From contig JAQYVO010000269.1 of the NCBI GenBank assembly GCA_030145425.1, positions 1 to 44,088 of the forward strand: a DNA stretch of 44,088 nt, written 5' to 3'. The position numbers were made by a program, and so were the translations under genes. The first letter of the stretch is position 1; every line of letters starts with the position of its first letter. Source of the DNA: Chromatiales bacterium (GTDB lineage: Bacteria; Pseudomonadota; Gammaproteobacteria; Chromatiales; Chromatiaceae). Of this stretch, positions 25,400 through 35,463 are shown piece by piece. The notes beneath the pieces are model-generated. The model searched no databases, was not told the DNA's origin, and saw only the letters and a program-made list of their open reading frames with translations.

Positions 25400-27295
25400 A
25401 TGGCACTTGTCAGAATACACAATGTTCAGCTGGGTTTTGGCGGACCGCTGCTGCTGGAAGATTTGAGCCTCTCCATCGGAAAGGGTGAGCGGGTCTGTCT
25501 CCTTGGGCGCAACGGGGCGGGAAAATCCACCTTGATGAAGCTGATCGCCGGGGAACTGCAGCCCGATGAGGGGGAACTTACCATCCGGCAGGGAGCATTG
25601 ATCACCCGGCTGGTCCAGGAGGTGCCCACCGGATTGGAAGGAACGGTATTCGAGGTGGTATCCGGAGGACTGGGCGCACAGGGAGAACTGGTGCGCCGCT
25701 ATCATCAGCTGAGTATACAACTTGCATCCGGTCGGCAGGACGGTGTGCTTGACAGACTTGCAGATGTTCAGCACCAGCTGGAGGCGGCTGGGGGCTGGGA
25801 TACGGAACAAAGGGTGGAGACCGTTATCTCACGACTCTCCCTGGATCCGGACATCCCCTTCGAATCCCTTTCCGGCGGTCTCAAGCGCAGGGTGCTGCTG
25901 GCCCGGGTCCTGGTGCAGGGACCCGATCTGCTGCTCCTCGACGAACCCACAAATCATCTGGACATAGAGTCCATCAACTGGCTCGAGGAATTTCTGCTCG
26001 GTTTCGGCGGCACGCTTCTGTTCGTCACCCATGACCGGATGTTTCTGCAGCGTCTCGCCACCCGAATCATCGAGCTGGACCGGGGGCAACTGACCGACTG
26101 GCCCGGGGACTATGCCAACTTTTTGCGCCGCAAGGAGGAGATGCTCAACGCCCGGGAGAAGGCAGAAGACCGATTCGATAAGAAAATGGCGGAGGAAGAG
26201 GTCTGGATTCGCCAGGGGATCAAGGCGCGGCGCACCCGGAACGAAGGCCGGGTCCGGGCGCTGGAGAGCATGCGGAGCGAACGAAGCCGCCGCCGGGAGC
26301 AGACCGGACAGGCGAGCATAATCCTTCAGGAGGCGGATCGCTCGGGAAAACTGGTGGTGGAGGCGGAGCACCTTGACTACGCCTGGGATGAAGAGCCGGT
26401 GATCCGGGGTTTTTCGACCACGATTCTGCGCGGGGACCGGATCGGTGTCATCGGCCCGAACGGATGCGGTAAATCCACACTGCTGAACCTGCTGCTTGGG
26501 CGATTGGAGCCGGGCTCCGGTCAGGTTCGCCTTGGAACGGGCCTGCAGATCGCCTATTTCGACCAGATGCGGGCGGTTCTGGATGATGATCTCACGGTGC
26601 AGGAGAATGTTGCCGACGGCAGTGACAAGGTGGAGATAAACGGCAGCCCGAGGCATGTGATCAGCTACCTCAGGGATTTTCTCTTCACCCCGGATCGGGC
26701 ACGCCAGCCGGTAAAGTCACTTTCGGGGGGCGAGAGAAACCGGCTGCTGCTGGCCCGGCTGTTCACCCGGCCCTCGAATATTCTGGTCATGGACGAGCCC
26801 ACCAACGATCTGGACATGGAGACCCTGGAGCTTCTGGAAGAGCGGCTGCTGGAGTATAAAGGCACGCTGCTGCTGGTCAGCCACGACAGGGCGTTTCTGA
26901 ATAACGTCATTACCAGCACCCTTGTCTTCGAGGGCAGGGCAAGGGTGAGGGAGTATGTCGGTGACTATGACGACTGGTTGAATCAACGCACTCCCCGGGA
27001 TGATCCGGCACCGTCGAGAAAACCGAAGCCTGTGGCGCAAAAAAACCGGTCGCGGACACTAAAGCTGAGTTATAAGGATCAACGGGAGCTGGATGGATTG
27101 CCGGCGCACCTCGAGGAGCTCGAGGGGGAAAAGAACGGGCTTCTGGAACAGATGGCGGATCAGGCCTTTTATCGGCGGGCCGGAAGCGGAATTGCCGCTA
27201 CCCAGGAGCGGCTGAAAATTCTGGAATCTGAACTGGAACAGGCCTACCGGCGTTGGGAGGAGCTCGAATCCATGCTTGAACAGGGTCAGTCCTGA
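25400..27295 (+). CDS. uup: ABC-F ATPase Uup
   Basis: 631 residues with two ATPase domains and no membrane segment, the ABC-F plan. The first domain has GRNGAGKST, SLSGGLKRR and LLLLDEPTNHLD. The second has GPNGCGKST, SLSGGERNR and LVMDEPTNDLD. The C-terminus (from about residue 540) is a basic and then coiled-coil segment, which identifies Uup rather than EttA or YheS. Uup binds ribosomes or branched DNA. It is divergent from trpB2. Confidence 0.92.
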   Translation: MALVRIHNVQLGFGGPLLLEDLSLSIGKGERVCLLGRNGAGKSTLMKLIAGELQPDEGELTIRQGALITRLVQEVPTGLEGTVFEVVSGGLGAQGELVRRYHQLSIQLASGRQDGVLDRLADVQHQLEAAGGWDTEQRVETVISRLSLDPDIPFESLSGGLKRRVLLARVLVQGPDLLLLDEPTNHLDIESINWLEEFLLGFGGTLLFVTHDRMFLQRLATRIIELDRGQLTDWPGDYANFLRRKEEMLNAREKAEDRFDKKMAEEEVWIRQGIKARRTRNEGRVRALESMRSERSRRREQTGQASIILQEADRSGKLVVEAEHLDYAWDEEPVIRGFSTTILRGDRIGVIGPNGCGKSTLLNLLLGRLEPGSGQVRLGTGLQIAYFDQMRAVLDDDLTVQENVADGSDKVEINGSPRHVISYLRDFLFTPDRARQPVKSLSGGERNRLLLARLFTRPSNILVMDEPTNDLDMETLELLEERLLEYKGTLLLVSHDRAFLNNVITSTLVFEGRARVREYVGDYDDWLNQRTPRDDPAPSRKPKPVAQKNRSRTLKLSYKDQRELDGLPAHLEELEGEKNGLLEQMADQAFYRRAGSGIAATQERLKILESELEQAYRRWEELESMLEQGQS

Positions 27296-27307
27296 CTTTG
27301 TCGAGGC

Positions 27308-27502
27308 TTAGTCGTTCTCCCCGCGAACCTCAACCCCGGCCAGCCCGGATTCCCCGCTGGTTACCTTCAGAATCATGGGCCGGCAGCAGACCGGGCAGTC
27401 CTCGGTATATTCCTGCAGCGGTACGGAGAGATCCACCAGAACCTCAACGGCCTCGCCGCAGCAGGGGCAGTCTACAATGGCAGGTTCAGTGTACTGTTGC
27501 AT
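27308..27502 (-). CDS. CPXCG-motif cysteine-rich small protein
   Basis: 64 residues from the ATG at 27502. It carries two Cys pairs, DCPCCGEAVEV and DCPVCCRPM, and the PLQEYTEDC linker of the CPxCG cysteine-rich family, which should bind zinc. An in-frame GTG at 27529 would add nine residues. The function is unknown. The gene lies between convergent uup and the next minus-strand gene. Confidence 0.8.
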   Translation of the reverse strand: MQQYTEPAIVDCPCCGEAVEVLVDLSVPLQEYTEDCPVCCRPMILKVTSGESGLAGVEVRGEND

Positions 27503-27545
27503 GTGGGTTGGCGTTTTTCGGAACACCAATAATCCGTCAACGTGA

Positions 27546-28139
27546 TTAGAGGTTCCCTTCGTTTAGGGTCCTTCCGATGATGTTTCCGGCTTTTTCCCGG
27601 AATTGCCAGATTTCGGCATCGTCGATGTCCGTTGCCAGCCTGTCTATGAGAATCTGGGCCTGGTGCGTGTTCGAGCAGACGCCCCCGAGCTCCTCGAGGG
27701 TGTCGTCGTAAATCACGTCGGCGATCGGGCCGAGATGATCGGTCAGCAGCTCTTTCAATTCCTTGCCGAATTTACGGCTGCTTCTGTCGGGAGCACCTCC
27801 ACCGATTGATCCGGTCCCCGCCGTATTTACAATCTCAGTCGATTCCCCGTTGAATTTCAACAGGTTCATCAGTTCGCTGGTGTCCGGTAACCGCTGGGGA
27901 GTGCCAACAGGGGACTCCTTGTCAAATCGGTAGGTTCCGCTGCTGATTTCCTTGATATGGGGGATGGCGCGATCACCCCTTCTAGGCCCGAAACTGACTG
28001 CAATGGCCCGGCCGTCCTGCAGCGTAAAAGTGGCCAGGCGGTTGCTTTCGGATCGAATGAACAGGGTCCCGGTTTCTCTTTTATCGATCAGCTCCTGCAG
28101 GATCTCCAACAGCTGGGGATAGGCGAAGTTGAGTGTCAT
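27546..28139 (-). CDS. DUF4388-like hypothetical protein
   Basis: 197 residues from the ATG at 28139 (a GTG at 28145 is also possible). Residues 1-75 (LLEILQELIDKRETGTLFIR, LATFTLQDGRAIAVSFGPRRG, GTYRFDKE) resemble the DUF4388/PATAN-type input domain that links to signalling systems. A helical C-terminal domain (KELKELLTDHLGPIADVIYD) follows. Such proteins are often tied to chemotaxis or gliding-type regulation, but no such genes are near. Assignment is tentative. Confidence 0.6.
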   Translation of the reverse strand: MTLNFAYPQLLEILQELIDKRETGTLFIRSESNRLATFTLQDGRAIAVSFGPRRGDRAIPHIKEISSGTYRFDKESPVGTPQRLPDTSELMNLLKFNGESTEIVNTAGTGSIGGGAPDRSSRKFGKELKELLTDHLGPIADVIYDDTLEELGGVCSNTHQAQILIDRLATDIDDAEIWQFREKAGNIIGRTLNEGNL

Positions 28140-28184
28140 GGCCACTGAATCAATCCGGTTGTATCTCTTTCGGTCCTTTTCCGT

Positions 28185-28694
28185 TCACAGTTGAACCGCC
28201 GATTCCAGGTCAACCAGGGTGCTGGTGCGCTTGAAAGTTTCCTGGATAATCATCGCGTCCGAACTCGCCCTGTGGCGGTTCAGATTCAGCTCCCCTATCA
28301 CCACGTCCTTGGTGGGGTGCCAATGGATCACCTGTTCTTCCGACATCAGGGTGCGCAGGCTGTCCATCTGAAAAAGTTGCGGTACCTGGATCAGGTCGAA
28401 AAGCTTTCCCAGCCAGGAGATATCGTGACTCCACGCGTCGCTGTACACCCTTTGTCCCAGCAGAAGCTGATTGAGACTGTTACAGACGTCAATCGGTTCC
28501 CGCCCATGCTCCATCAGCAATTCCCTGGTGATCCCATGCACGGCTTCAGCCTCTTCGTCCCAAAATGTCCAATGATCCGGGGGGCTTATGATGAAGCAGT
28601 GGCTTTTCCCATCGGGCATAGCCAGTCCCACCTCTATCGGATAACTCTTACGCCCGAAACCCGATGCTTCAATATCGATTATGGTGGGTAACAT
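28185..28694 (-). CDS. DEDDh 3'-5' exonuclease family protein
   Basis: 169 residues from the ATG at 28694; an upstream GTG at 28706 would add four. The catalytic acids are visible: DIEASGFG (Asp7, Glu9), YSDAWSHD (Asp86 or Asp91), and HRASSDA (His141, Asp146), the HxAxxD form of exonuclease motif III. It is a compact single-domain nuclease like those of the DnaQ/RNase T fold. Substrate (DNA or RNA ends) is unknown. Confidence 0.85.
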   Translation of the reverse strand: MLPTIIDIEASGFGRKSYPIEVGLAMPDGKSHCFIISPPDHWTFWDEEAEAVHGITRELLMEHGREPIDVCNSLNQLLLGQRVYSDAWSHDISWLGKLFDLIQVPQLFQMDSLRTLMSEEQVIHWHPTKDVVIGELNLNRHRASSDAMIIQETFKRTSTLVDLESAVQL

Positions 28695-28829
28695 CCTGAC
28701 TTCCACAAACTTCTCTAACTCACATCAACCCACATCGGCTGTCTATGAAAAAACTGAACACCTTTGTGGTGGCTTACCGTGGCTCCGGCCAGGCTGAGAT
28801 TATAGAGATAGCGACGTCGCCGGGGCCGA

Positions 28830-30632
28830 TCAAGCGCGTCGGGCAACCTCTTCAGGGACCTGGTCCTTGGCGATGCGCTTCGCCAGGGTATATATCCGGC
28901 GCAATTTATCGAGCAGTTCCAGCTCCAGTCTGACCAGATTCAGATGGGTCTCTGTCTGGATGCCGATGCGCTCCGATTGATGACTGAGAAATTCGTCCGA
29001 GAGACGCCTCACGTCGTCCTTCGCCGTGATTACGTTCTCGCCGGCTTTTTCGTTCCGTTCTCCCACGGCGCTGACGACGTCCGTGATGGACTGTTGCACC
29101 TTGTCCGCGAGCCCTCCGAGCAGCATCTGGGCGTTTTCGCTGGGCTTGTCTCCCAGGTCCAGGATCTGTTTGCCGATATCGGCCAGTTCGGATTCAATGA
29201 CATCCGCCAGATTTTCCAGATTGATGGTGGAACTCATCAGAGATTGAAATTCGTGGCTTTGGGAATCGGTTAGGCTTACCTGTCGAATCTCGCTGAGATA
29301 GTTCAGTATGGCATCATGCAGTATATCCACCTGGTCATCCATCTCGACCACACTGTTGCAGCCTTCCCTGTCCGCGTTTTCGATGGCCGTTTTAAGCCTT
29401 CCGAACATGTCGTTGATGATGCCGCCCATGTGGGCGATTTCGAACCGCACCTGCTGCAGGGCCATCGAGGGTATCTGTACAAGCTCCGGGTCTAGGTAGC
29501 GTGGCTTGATAATGACCTTTTCCGGCAGGGGCCTGTCGGGCACCAATCGCTCCACCAGCCGTGCAAAATAGTTGCTGAAGCCGATAAAAAGCAGGGTATT
29601 GGCGACATTGAATACCGTATGCGCATTGGCAATCTGTCTCGGTACATCCGCCGCCATTTGTGCCTTACCCGTCAGTCCCGGCGAAGCGGGCGATATCGCA
29701 ATGACAAATTCGGCCAGTTGGGGGATGAACAGCACCCAGACCAGCACGCCGGCGATATTGAAGAGAACGTGCACCACCGCCGCCCTTATCGCCTCGACGG
29801 GTTTGCCGAGGGCTGCCAGGATTGCGGTTACGCAAGTGCCGATGTTTGAACCGAAGGCGAGCGCTATGCCTGCAGGGAGACTGATCAATCCCTCCGCCGC
29901 CATCACAATGGCGATACCCGTGGTTGCTGCCGATGACTGCACGAGGCCTGTGAAGACAGTACCCACCAGTATGCCCAACAAAGGGCTTTCCATTTTGACC
30001 ATAAGATCCAGAAAAGGCTGGTAGCTTCGCAGCGGGGTCATGGCTTCACCCATTACACCCATACCGTAGAAAACCAGGCCCAGGCCCATGATCATCGATC
30101 CGTAGTGGCGGGTTTTATCCTGCTTGGAAGTGAACAGCATGAAAAAACCCGCGGCCACCATGACCAGCGCGTACTGGGTAACATTGAATGCCACGATCTG
30201 GGCGGTGAAGGTGCTCCCGATGTTGGCGCCCATGATCACGCCCACGGACTGGGAGAGAGACATGAATCCGGCGGAAATGAAACCCACAACCAGTACCGTG
30301 GTTACCGAGGAGGAGTTGAGGACTGCGGTGACGAAGGCGCCGGTAAGGGCACCCAAAAACCGGTTCCTGGTCAAGCGGGAAAGGACATCCTTGAGCGTGT
30401 CTCCAGCTGCCGCCTTGAGTCCGCCGGACATCTGTTCCATGCCGAACAGGAACATCGCAAGCCCGCCCAGAAGTCCCATGCAAAGCTGAAACCAATCGAT
30501 CTCAGAACTCTCCTTAGCGGTTGCAGCCAGGGCCGGGAGGGCAATAAGGATAAACGCCAGACTGACGATCGGTACTAGGGTTCGGCGTTCCCGGAACAGT
30601 GACAAGCCTGTCGAGGATGTGCGTAGGTTCAT
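28830..30632 (-). CDS. Na/Pi cotransporter family protein with PhoU-like domain
   Basis: 600 residues. The N-terminal two thirds contain two inverted Na/Pi (PF02690) repeats: GLGGLAMFLFGMEQMSGGL with LNSSSVTTVLVVGFISAG, and GLVQSSAATTGIAIVMAA with GSNIGTCVTAILAA. The C-terminal part from about residue 390 is a helical PhoU-like domain (GGIINDMFGRLKTAIENADR). This is the NptA/YjbB plan, mediating sodium-coupled phosphate flux. An N-terminal hydrophobic segment could be an extra helix or signal. It is divergent from trhP with a 165-nt gap. Confidence 0.9.
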   Translation of the reverse strand: MNLRTSSTGLSLFRERRTLVPIVSLAFILIALPALAATAKESSEIDWFQLCMGLLGGLAMFLFGMEQMSGGLKAAAGDTLKDVLSRLTRNRFLGALTGAFVTAVLNSSSVTTVLVVGFISAGFMSLSQSVGVIMGANIGSTFTAQIVAFNVTQYALVMVAAGFFMLFTSKQDKTRHYGSMIMGLGLVFYGMGVMGEAMTPLRSYQPFLDLMVKMESPLLGILVGTVFTGLVQSSAATTGIAIVMAAEGLISLPAGIALAFGSNIGTCVTAILAALGKPVEAIRAAVVHVLFNIAGVLVWVLFIPQLAEFVIAISPASPGLTGKAQMAADVPRQIANAHTVFNVANTLLFIGFSNYFARLVERLVPDRPLPEKVIIKPRYLDPELVQIPSMALQQVRFEIAHMGGIINDMFGRLKTAIENADREGCNSVVEMDDQVDILHDAILNYLSEIRQVSLTDSQSHEFQSLMSSTINLENLADVIESELADIGKQILDLGDKPSENAQMLLGGLADKVQQSITDVVSAVGERNEKAGENVITAKDDVRRLSDEFLSHQSERIGIQTETHLNLVRLELELLDKLRRIYTLAKRIAKDQVPEEVARRA

Positions 30633-30806
30633 TCTTGTTGATTCCCGACCAGAAACAGGTCAACAAGGATAGGTAACTTTGAAGGTCTTTTCCATAAACC
30701 CCGTTAAATCCGGGGCATTCTTATGGGCATTATGCATGTTGTCTGTGTATGGTTGCCGGTGGCTGATATAAAATGCCATGTCACCCAGATTCCCTGAATG
30801 CGGCTC

Positions 30807-32095
<1,289 letters not shown>

Positions 32096-32105
<10 letters not shown>

Positions 32106-32557
32106 ATGGTATCGACTGAAAACCCCCATACCCCGCTCTGGTTATAGCGGGCGATTTTCTCCAGGGCCTGGTATTCGAAAGGGGCGTAGGGCAGGGCGAG
32201 CGCCCAGCCGCGCTCGATCAGGTAGGCGCCGAGATCCACACCCCCGTCGAAATGGCTTCGCCCCACGTAGCAGGTTGCGTTCCAGCTTTTGTCAGGGTTG
32301 GTGCTCTCCTGGAAGCAGTGAACGAAACCCTGGATCTTGAACTCCAGCGCCAGCGCGGCCCGGGAAGCGCAGCGAACCGGCCTGATGTTGGTCTGGCACT
32401 GGTTTTCGGTTGCGGGGATATGGATGCCGTACAGGTGCACGACCCTGCCCTTGATCAGCAGGCTGGCATCGTCCCGCACCAGGGCATAACTGTGCAGTTC
32501 GTGCGATTCCGCGACCGAGAGGAAGCCAAGCAGGGCTATTGGATAGAAAAGCCTCAT
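32096..32557 (-). CDS. Exported nuclease-like (SNase-type) protein
   Basis: 153 residues with a signal peptide MRLFYPIALLGFLSVAES. The VVHLYGIHIPATENQC, GAYLIERGWALALPYAPFEY and SGVWGFS segments match the staphylococcal-nuclease fold seen in thermonuclease-like proteins. The canonical catalytic Arg/Glu set is not clearly complete, so activity is uncertain. Two 58-nt direct repeats lie immediately upstream and may influence its promoter. Confidence 0.7.
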
Positions 32558-32562
32558 CTGCC

Positions 32563-32620
32563 CATGATAGACGAGTAAACTCTTCTTGAAAGATTGTCCG
32601 ATGCGGTTCGCAAGCTCACC
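32563..32620. repeat. 58-bp direct repeat, copy 1
   Basis: This copy begins CATGATAGACGAGTAAACTC and ends CGCAAGCTCACC. It matches copy 2 (32660-32717) at 54 of 58 positions, with a 97-nt period. It sits 6 nt upstream of the start codon of the nuclease-like gene, so its sequence forms that gene's 5' region. Confidence 0.9.
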
Positions 32621-32659
32621 GCATCATTCACTGTGATTCAGAACACAGATGCATAAGCT

Positions 32660-32784
32660 CATGATAGACGAGTAAACTCTTCTTGAAAAATTGACCGGTG
32701 CGGTTCGCAAGCCCACCATATCCGACCCTGGTATTGGCTTTGTAATTCGGTAGGATGTGGTGAGGAACGAACCGCATCGTTTCC
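32660..32784. repeat. 58-bp direct repeat copy 2 continuing into an inverted-repeat element
   Basis: Bases 32660-32717 repeat copy 1. From 32698 the sequence GGTGCGGTTCGCAAGC is inverted at 32760-32784, which on the other strand reads GATGCGGTTCGTTCCTCACC. The result is an imperfect hairpin-forming element. This sort of GCGGTTCG-ended palindrome is dispersed in some gammaproteobacterial genomes (recollection, not tested). Confidence 0.65.
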
Positions 32785-32889
32785 AAAAAAAATCTGCTGA
32801 TCAAGGAAGATCATCGTGACAGAATACCGAAGGAGCATGGTGAAGGTGAAGCCGGGGAGGTGCACTGGATCCGTACCCATTTTGAACTC

Positions 32890-32982
32890 ATGGAGCATCG
32901 CATGGACCGGATGGATAAAATGCTCATCCGCCTGCTGGCTGAAAATGACAAGCCCGGCGATCGCAAACCCGAGGTCGATTAG
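32890..32982 (+). CDS. Possible 30-residue charged small protein before the Nudix gene
   Basis: The frame ends with [20 protein letters not shown] and a short charged tail, stopping 1 nt before the Nudix ATG. The same frame stays open well upstream (residues such as [13 protein letters not shown] precede the ATG) without an obvious start, until it meets the repeat at 32784. This may be the tail of a gene disrupted by the repeat or a small protein with a non-ATG start. No family is recognised. Confidence 0.35.
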   Translation: MEHRMDRMDKMLIRLLAENDKPGDRKPEVD

Positions 32983-32983
32983 G

Positions 32984-33553
32984 ATGAAGTATTGCAGCAG
33001 ATGTGGATCACAGGTGGAATTGGTCATACCCGAAGGTGACGATCGTCAACGTTACGTCTGCCCCGGCTGCGCCGCCATACATTATCAGAACCCCAAAATG
33101 GTAACCGGCTGTATTCCGGAGTGGGAAGGGAAGATCCTGCTTTGCCGTCGCGCCATAGAGCCGCGCCACGGCTACTGGACCTTGCCGGCAGGCTTTATGG
33201 AAAACGGCGAGGCCAGCCACGAGGGCGCGGCGAGGGAAGCCATGGAAGAGGCAAACGCGCGAGTCCGTATTACCGGACTCTATACCCTTTTTAATCTTCC
33301 CCACATCGACCAGGTTTACTCGCTGTTTCGGGCAAAGCTCATGGACTTGGATTTCAAGCCCGGTGCGGAGAGCTTGGAGGTAGCGCTTTTTTCCGGGAAT
33401 GAAATACCCTGGGATGATCTGGCCTTTCAGGTGGTGCGCGAAACGCTCAAGTTCTACTTCGAGGATCAGAAAACCGACGAATTTATTGTCCGCTCAGGCA
33501 CCATAGACCGGTCCCGCGAACACCCCCTCGGGTATCGCATCACCCTGTTGTGA
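32984..33553 (+). CDS. Nudix hydrolase with N-terminal zinc ribbon
   Basis: 189 residues from the ATG at 32984, chosen because the zinc ribbon starts there. Cys4, Cys7, Cys26 and Cys29 form the ribbon (YCSRCG and YVCPGC). The Nudix box spans about residues 70-92, GFMENGE then REAMEEANA; the usual Gly near its end is Asn91, while the metal-binding Glu residues (REAMEE) are intact. It is similar in plan to NudC-like or ADP-ribose/NADH pyrophosphatases, but the substrate is not determined. An in-frame GTG at 32816 is rejected as start. Confidence 0.87.
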   Translation: MKYCSRCGSQVELVIPEGDDRQRYVCPGCAAIHYQNPKMVTGCIPEWEGKILLCRRAIEPRHGYWTLPAGFMENGEASHEGAAREAMEEANARVRITGLYTLFNLPHIDQVYSLFRAKLMDLDFKPGAESLEVALFSGNEIPWDDLAFQVVRETLKFYFEDQKTDEFIVRSGTIDRSREHPLGYRITLL

Positions 33554-33572
33554 CCGGGCTTCCTCTGTGGTG

Positions 33573-35309
33573 CTAATCCGAATGCAGCGTCCCCTTGACG
33601 AAGGGAATGTAGTGAGGGTGCCAGAAGCGTGATCTGACGAAGGTATCGCAGTCCACTTCCGACAGATCAGTGCGCCCGGCAACACCGTCCTTAAGGGCAC
33701 AGTGGATCACCCGCGATGCCACCCGTATGCTGACTTCCTGCAGTTCATTGACAGGAGGGTAGATGAGCCCCGATGCCAGATGCTGGGCAGCTGTGTATTC
33801 GGCAAGGGCGTAAGCCGACTCCAATACCATGTTGTCGGTTATCTCGCTGGCCTCGCAAAGGATTGCGCCCAGTCCAAGCCCCGGGAAAATGAAGGCGTTG
33901 TTGCCCTGCCCTATGGGGTAGGTTTGATCTTCGTAGATTACGTCATCAAAGGGACTGCCGGTGGCCACGATCGCGCGTCCCTCTGACCACTCAAGCACGT
34001 CTTCCGGCAGTGCCTCGGAGGCTGAAGTCGGATTGGAAAGGGGGAATACCATGGGATTTGCGGTGTTTCTCGCCATGGCGTTCACCACCGGCTGGTTGAA
34101 CGTGCCGGTCTGACCGCTGAGCCCCAGCAGTACTGTAGCCGAAGCGTTCTCGATGACTTCCAGCAGATTGGGAGCCTGGCCTTCGAAGCGCCAGTCCTTA
34201 ATGCTGTCTCTGGTGTGCACGAAATCCATCTTATAGTTGTCCATCCCCCGGTCGTCCAGGAGCAGGCCTTTGGAATCGAGGACATACACCCGCGAATGGG
34301 CCTCGTCCCTGTCCAGCCCTTCTCTCATTAGACCTTCGACGATGGCCTTTGCCACACCGATGCCGCCCGCACCGGCTCCGAACACCACGATGCGTTGATC
34401 CGTTATGGTTTCGTTGTTCATGCGACAGGCAGAAAGCACACCGGCCAGAGCCACCGCACCGGTACCCTGGATATCGTCGTTGAAGCAGGGAATCTCGTGG
34501 CGGTAGCGCTCCAGCACGGTAAATGCGACATCTTTTGCCAGGTCTTCCCACTGGATGATGGCCTTTGGCCAGCGTTTTTTGCTGGAGGTGACAAACTTGT
34601 CGAGGAACTCCAGGTACTGCTTGCCACGCAGACGTCTCTGACGGACACCCAGATAATAGGGATCGTTGATCAGATCGAGCCGGTTGGTTCCCACATCGAG
34701 CTTGACCGGCATGGTATGGAACGGGCTGACACCGCCGCCGGCAGTATAGATGGCCAGCTTGCCGATAGTGATCGCCAGGCCGCCGTAGCCTTGGTCGCCC
34801 AGGCCCAGTATCGCTGAAGAATCCGTGGCGACTATCATTCTCACGTCGTTCCAGGGGTAGTTGGAAATCACCTGGTCTGCCCGGTCGATGTTGATGACCG
34901 AGAAGGAGAGGCCCCGGGGATTCTGGTAACGGCTGCTGTATTCCTTCACCGCCTCGCCCACGGTGGGCGTGTAGACAATTGGCAGCATTTCTTCCAGGTG
35001 TTTGACCAGCAGGGCGTAGAAAACGATCTCCGCCCGCTCCTGCAGGGAGCGGAGATACTGATACTTGGCCAGGGGGCTGGGTTCCCGCTGATAGCCTTGG
35101 TACACGCGCTCCACCTGCTGCTCCAGGGTGTTTATCTGAGGGGGAAGCAGTCCGTCCAGACCCAACGCGATGCGCTCTTCTTGGGTAAACGCGGTGCCCT
35201 TGTTGGTCAGGACCAGGCGAATGAGTGCGATCCCTTCCAGGAAGACCTCCATGTACTCGCGTCCGGGTGATTCCTCTTTGATATCGAAATATGGGCTGAT
35301 AGGCGGCAT
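33573..35309 (-). CDS. maeA: NAD-dependent malic enzyme
   Basis: 578 residues, close to the family's size of about 565. Seen: LPIVYTPTVGEAVKEYS, the GLGDQGYGGLAI metal/malate region, IQWEDLAKDVAF, the NAD Rossmann loop FGAGAGGIGVA, and FPLSNPTSASEALPEDV. It oxidatively decarboxylates malate to pyruvate. It is convergent with the Nudix gene and stands alone, 154 nt from the thiolase stop on the same strand. Confidence 0.93.
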   Translation of the reverse strand: MPPISPYFDIKEESPGREYMEVFLEGIALIRLVLTNKGTAFTQEERIALGLDGLLPPQINTLEQQVERVYQGYQREPSPLAKYQYLRSLQERAEIVFYALLVKHLEEMLPIVYTPTVGEAVKEYSSRYQNPRGLSFSVINIDRADQVISNYPWNDVRMIVATDSSAILGLGDQGYGGLAITIGKLAIYTAGGGVSPFHTMPVKLDVGTNRLDLINDPYYLGVRQRRLRGKQYLEFLDKFVTSSKKRWPKAIIQWEDLAKDVAFTVLERYRHEIPCFNDDIQGTGAVALAGVLSACRMNNETITDQRIVVFGAGAGGIGVAKAIVEGLMREGLDRDEAHSRVYVLDSKGLLLDDRGMDNYKMDFVHTRDSIKDWRFEGQAPNLLEVIENASATVLLGLSGQTGTFNQPVVNAMARNTANPMVFPLSNPTSASEALPEDVLEWSEGRAIVATGSPFDDVIYEDQTYPIGQGNNAFIFPGLGLGAILCEASEITDNMVLESAYALAEYTAAQHLASGLIYPPVNELQEVSIRVASRVIHCALKDGVAGRTDLSEVDCDTFVRSRFWHPHYIPFVKGTLHSD

Positions 35310-35463
35310 GGCGTGTGGCTGAAAAGCCCTCCAGATCCGGGTTGTCTTGAAAAGTTACGGAAAGATACAGCAAAGCCCCCGGGGTGTCAGGTCCGGGGTG
35401 GAAATATTACCGATTAATAACTGATTGAAAATCGTCGGGATCGGGATCCCCGGCAACACCGCC

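Noticed and set aside
28745-28933. A 62-codon frame on the plus strand
   Set aside because: Its second half overlaps the end of the Na/Pi cotransporter gene, it has no ribosome binding site, and the composition is shadow-like.
34231-35373. A 380-codon open frame on the minus strand
   Set aside because: It is a shifted frame of the malic enzyme gene, rich in Arg/Pro/Gly as expected of a shadow frame.
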